Assembly (NCBI GenBank): GCA_050699055.1
Contig: JBOHCT010000131.1
Span: forward strand, 1-12,635
Length of the DNA stretch: 12,635 nt
Direction of reading: 5' to 3'
Source: JBOHCT01 sp050699055
GTDB taxonomy: Bacteria > Actinomycetota > Actinomycetes > Streptosporangiales > JBOHCT01
Both the position numbers and the translations under genes were made by a program. This document shows positions 10,021-12,635 of this stretch, one piece after another. Positions within the stretch are counted from its first letter, which is position 1, and every line of letters begins with the position of its first letter. The notes under the pieces were generated by a model. The model had not been told where the DNA came from, made no database searches, and worked only from the letters and a program-made list of their open reading frames with translations.

Positions 10021-10415
10021 CGCGACTCGAGCCTGGCCTGGCGCGCGAGCTCGCGATCGTGGTCGACGAGTCGATGACCGCCGAGGCTCTCGGCAACGCG
10101 GGCGTGCGGGTACTCGCCACACCCATGCTCGTGAACTACTTCGAGTTCGCCTGCCATGCCCTCGTCATGTCGAAACTGGCGGACGGCCAGGGGACGGTCG
10201 GCTCGCGGGTCGACATACGGCATCTCGCCGCGACGCCGGTGGGCATGCGCGTCACCTTCCGCGCGACGCTGATCGAGACCGACGGCCGGCGGCTGGTCTT
10301 CCGGGTGGAGGCCGATGACGAGCGGGAGCGAGTCGGCCAGGGCGTCCACGAACGTTTCGTGATCGACATGGCGGCCTTCACGGCGAGGGTGCAGGATAAG
10401 AGCGCCCGGCAATAG
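10017..10415 (+). CDS. Hotdog-fold acyl-CoA thioesterase, FlK-like
   Basis: This 132-residue single hotdog domain resembles the fluoroacetyl-CoA thioesterase (FlK) group. The FlK-type catalytic signature is visible: a Thr/Glu helix (ATPMLVNYFEFACHA, about 37-51) and the His strand GSRVDIRHLAATPVGM (about 61-76). The GTG start at 10017 overlaps the regulator's TGA (GTGA), implying translational coupling. An upstream in-frame ATG at 9963 would add 18 residues that read through the regulator's end and look unlike the family. In Azoarcus evansii a box-cluster thioesterase is thought to hydrolyse benzoyl-CoA and prevent CoA depletion. This protein could have the same job. The substrate is inferred, not shown. 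Confidence 0.85.
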   Translation: MTRLEPGLARELAIVVDESMTAEALGNAGVRVLATPMLVNYFEFACHALVMSKLADGQGTVGSRVDIRHLAATPVGMRVTFRATLIETDGRRLVFRVEADDERERVGQGVHERFVIDMAAFTARVQDKSARQ

Positions 10416-10468
10416 GTGATCACGAACACTTTTCCGCGTTATAGAGCAGGGAAAGTGTTCATGATCAC
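10416..10468. repeat. Long inverted repeat immediately after the thioesterase stop
   Basis: Twenty-nucleotide arms (10416-10435 and 10449-10468) flank a 13-nt loop. Eighteen positions pair normally, T10433/G10451 is a wobble and C10423/A10461 is a mismatch. Each arm also contains the palindrome TGATCA. The arms are less GC-rich than the surrounding DNA. It begins one base after the TAG codon, so it may end or stabilise the regulator-thioesterase transcript. No T-run follows. It could equally be a copy of a dispersed palindromic element. Confidence 0.7.
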
Positions 10469-10519
10469 GGGACTTGCGGGCTGAGGGCCGACCAATGAGA
10501 CAGTGTGCAGAGCGTCCTT

Positions 10520-10526
10520 GGAGGAG
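10520..10526 (+). promoter_or_regulatory. Ribosome binding site deciding a GTG start
   Basis: GGAGGAG ends 4 nt before the GTG at 10531. The in-frame ATG at 10495 has no such site, so the shorter protein is preferred. Confidence 0.75.
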
Positions 10527-10530
10527 TGGC

Positions 10531-11016
10531 GTGGCTGATTTCGCGAACGAGTCGGTGTCGCGCATGCGTGCGGCGGCGGCGCGCGTCAGGGAGATGACGC
10601 CGGCGTTCGCCGGGCACCAGACCTCACCCGACCCCGGCACCGGGGAGCAGTGGGACCAGGGGCAGGTCCTCTCGCACGTGGCCGAGATGCTGCCGTACTG
10701 GACGGGGGAGGTACGTAAGGTCGTCGACGGCGGCGGGCGCGAGACGCCGTTCGGCCGGGTGAAGACGACACCCTCGCGGATCGACCGCATCGAGGCCGGA
10801 CGCCGCGAGGATCCAGCCGCCCTGCTCGACCGGATCGACGCCGAGATGGACGCGGCCGCGCGGGAGCTTCAGGGGCTGACCGCGGAGCAGTGGGAACTGA
10901 CCGGGCGCCATGAGAAGAAGGGCGTCATGACGGTCAAGGAGCTTGCCAGGGAGTTCCTCGTCGACCACATCGAGGAACATGTGACTCAGATGTCCGAGCA
11001 GCTCTCCCGTGGCTGA
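10531..11016 (+). CDS. DinB/mycothiol-dependent maleylpyruvate isomerase-like metal-binding protein
   Basis: This 161-residue protein is predicted to be a four-helix bundle of the DinB/MDMPI superfamily. The metal triad is visible: H49 (VLSHVAEM) after the typical GEQWDQGQ, and H136/H140 in VDHIEEHVTQ near the C-terminus, in the superfamily's HxxxH arrangement. Members in actinobacteria often are, or are related to, mycothiol-dependent transferases and isomerases. Its place between a benzoyl-CoA-linked thioesterase and a second aryl-CoA ligase suggests a role in aromatic catabolism or in removing reactive intermediates such as epoxides, but no substrate can be read out. Its end overlaps the next gene by 8 nt, so the two are co-translated. 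Confidence 0.8.
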   Translation: MADFANESVSRMRAAAARVREMTPAFAGHQTSPDPGTGEQWDQGQVLSHVAEMLPYWTGEVRKVVDGGGRETPFGRVKTTPSRIDRIEAGRREDPAALLDRIDAEMDAAARELQGLTAEQWELTGRHEKKGVMTVKELAREFLVDHIEEHVTQMSEQLSRG

Positions 11017-12538
11017 GGTGAGGCCGCCCGCCCGCGCGACCAACCTCACGGAGATGCTCGCGCGGCGGGCGGCGGAAGGTGGCTTCGAGGGGCGGCCCGC
11101 GTTCTGGAGCGGCGACCGCGTTCATATCCACGGCGAGGTCCACGAGGATGTCGCGCGCGCGGCCGGGCTGTTGCGCGAGGTGGGGGCGCGGCCCGGCGAC
11201 CGGGTGCTGATCGCGCTGCCGGACCAGATCGAGTTCGTGTGGGCGTTCCTCGGCGCCGTGCGGCTGGGTGCCGTCGCGGTTCCTGTCAACCCGATGCTCG
11301 CGCCGGACGAGCACGCGTACATGCTGGCCGACGCGGGCCCGGCCGTCGTCGTCTGCACCGCGGACCTGGCTCCCCGCTTCGGTTCGGCGCGGGTGCTCGC
11401 CGCCGAGGAGCTCGGGGACCGTCTGGCGAAGGCTGAGCCGGCGCCCGCCGCCGAGATCACCGCGGACACGCCCGCGTACGCGCAGTACACGTCCGGCACG
11501 ACGGGCCAGCCCAAGGGCGCCCTGCACCGCCACGCGGACGCCGCGGCGTACTTCGAGGCGATGGGTGTGCACGCGCTGGGGCTGCGGCCGGAGGACGTGT
11601 CGCTGTCGGTGTCGAAGGCGTACTTCGCCTACGGCCTCGGCAACACCGTGTTCTTCCCGCTGTTCTCCGGGTCGTCGGCGGTGCTGTTCGCGGACAAGCC
11701 GTCGGTGCCGGGGGTGGTCGAGGCGGCGGCGAGGTACCGGCCGACGGTGTTCTACGGCGTTCCGACCTTCTACGCCGGGCTGGTGGCCGACGGGGATCCT
11801 GCGGCGTTCGCGGGGGTGCGGGCCGGGGTGTCGGCGGGGGAGGCGTTGCTCCCCGCGTTCCAGGAACGCGCGGAGTCCTGGCTCGGCTGTCCCGTCCTCG
11901 ACGGGCTTGGCTCGACAGAGGTGGGGCAGACGTTCATCTCCAACACCCTCGAGCGCCGCCGGCCGGGAACGATCGGGGTCGTGCTGCCGCCGTACGAAGC
12001 CGAGGCGCGAGACGGGGACGGGGCCCCGGTGCGGCCGGGGGAGGAGGGTGTGCTGCACATCCGCGGCCCGTCGGTACTGCTCGGCTACCTGAACAAGCCG
12101 GAGGCGACCGCGGAGGTGCTGGTCGGCGGGTGGCTGCGCAGCGGCGACCTCGCGAGCCTCGACGCGGACGGCTTCGTCCACCATCACGGCAGGGCCGACG
12201 ACATGGAGATGGTCGGCGGGATCACGATGTCGCCGCTGGAGGTCGAGAGGCTGCTGGCGACCCACGACGCGGTGTCGGAGATCGCGGTCGCGGTGGTGCG
12301 CGACGCGGGCGGCGCGAGCAGGCTGCGGGCCTTCGTGGTGCCGGCCTCGACAGGGCTCGCCTCGGCAGGGCCCGGCCGGTCGTCGCGTCCTGACCTCGAA
12401 CGCGAGCTGACCGATCTGGCCCGGCACCACCTCGCGGCGTACAAGGTGCCACGGTCTGTCGCGTTCGTCGACGCGCTGCCGAGGACACCGACCGGCAAGC
12501 TCCGCCGGTACATCCTCCGCGAGGGGCGCGTCGGCTGA
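11009..12538 (+). CDS. Second benzoate-CoA-ligase-like adenylate-forming enzyme
   Basis: This 509-residue AMP-dependent ligase carries the P-loop YTSGTTGQPKG (150-160), the benzoate-ligase-type segment SKAYFAYGLGNTVFFPL (202-218), VPTFYAG (241-247), DGLGSTE (288-294), RSGD (377-380) and the catalytic lysine K497 in TPTGKLRR. The hinge reads GRADDMEMVGG (394-404), differing from the usual DD(M)IK/LKxxG in having Glu where a Lys or hydrophobic residue is common. It is shorter at the N-terminus than the ligase at 4203-5828 and lacks its NAVFNACEYLLDR opening. The GTG start at 11009 overlaps the previous gene by 8 nt. A GTG at 11018 is an alternative, and neither has a strong ribosome site. It probably activates a related aryl acid to its CoA ester. 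Substrate unknown. Confidence 0.88.
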   Translation: MAEVRPPARATNLTEMLARRAAEGGFEGRPAFWSGDRVHIHGEVHEDVARAAGLLREVGARPGDRVLIALPDQIEFVWAFLGAVRLGAVAVPVNPMLAPDEHAYMLADAGPAVVVCTADLAPRFGSARVLAAEELGDRLAKAEPAPAAEITADTPAYAQYTSGTTGQPKGALHRHADAAAYFEAMGVHALGLRPEDVSLSVSKAYFAYGLGNTVFFPLFSGSSAVLFADKPSVPGVVEAAARYRPTVFYGVPTFYAGLVADGDPAAFAGVRAGVSAGEALLPAFQERAESWLGCPVLDGLGSTEVGQTFISNTLERRRPGTIGVVLPPYEAEARDGDGAPVRPGEEGVLHIRGPSVLLGYLNKPEATAEVLVGGWLRSGDLASLDADGFVHHHGRADDMEMVGGITMSPLEVERLLATHDAVSEIAVAVVRDAGGASRLRAFVVPASTGLASAGPGRSSRPDLERELTDLARHHLAAYKVPRSVAFVDALPRTPTGKLRRYILREGRVG

Positions 12539-12543
12539 CCCTT

Positions 12544-12612
12544 GGCGGATGGCCGTTCCCCGTGTCTGAGGGGTCGCGTCTCGGGTGGCGCGTTCGTTCG
12601 GCCACCTCCGCC
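12544..12612 (+). terminator. Possible terminator region after the second ligase
   Basis: GGCGGATGGCC (12544-12554) can pair with GGCCACCTCCGCC (12600-12612) as an 11-bp stem with a 2-nt bulge, beginning 6 nt after the stop. A small hairpin CCCC-TGC-GGGG follows at 12615-12625. There is no T-tract. The remaining bases to the window end hold no gene. The octamer GTCTGAGG occurs twice (12564-12571 and 12627-12634). Confidence 0.3.
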
Positions 12613-12635
12613 GTCCCCTGCGGGGCGTCTGAGGA

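Noticed and set aside
10934..12430. 498-codon minus-strand frame opposite the second ligase.
   Set aside because: It is a shadow of the ligase, with Arg/His/Gly-rich composition and no domain.

Overview
The window reads as chromosomal DNA of a high-GC actinobacterium. The coding regions are strongly GC-biased at third codon positions, several genes start with GTG or TTG, the substrate-binding protein is a lipoprotein with an actinobacterial-type signal, and one protein belongs to the DinB/mycothiol-dependent maleylpyruvate isomerase superfamily that is expanded in mycothiol producers. The genus cannot be fixed from the sequence.

The core is an aerobic CoA-dependent benzoate ('box') module. 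On the minus strand, reading from 9025 leftwards, lie boxC (benzoyl-CoA-dihydrodiol lyase), boxB (diiron benzoyl-CoA 2,3-epoxidase), a benzoate-CoA ligase and an amidohydrolase-2 family protein, with gaps of only 7, 13 and 11 nt. After a 278-nt gap with palindromes, the same strand carries a family-5 ABC substrate-binding lipoprotein and a DppB-type permease. These are separated by a 136-nt spacer with a strong stem-loop. At the left edge an ATGA overlap leads into a reading frame that leaves the window and may be the next transporter gene.

On the plus strand, divergent from boxC, are a PaaX-family repressor, a fluoroacetyl-CoA-thioesterase-like hotdog protein overlapping it by 4 nt, a 53-nt inverted repeat, a DinB/MDMPI-like metal-binding protein, and a second benzoate-CoA-ligase-like enzyme that overlaps the preceding gene by 8 nt. 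The last ~100 nt are non-coding.

Proposed working (inference): an aromatic acid or conjugate is imported, activated by one or both ligases to an aryl-CoA, epoxidised by BoxB and ring-opened by BoxC to 3,4-dehydroadipyl-CoA semialdehyde plus formate. The hotdog thioesterase could release CoA from stalled aryl-CoA. The PaaX-like protein probably represses the divergent boxC promoter: a 12-of-14 palindrome lies in the spacer of a good -35/-10 pair just upstream of boxC. The BoxA reductase and BoxD semialdehyde dehydrogenase are not encoded here, so the module depends on genes elsewhere.
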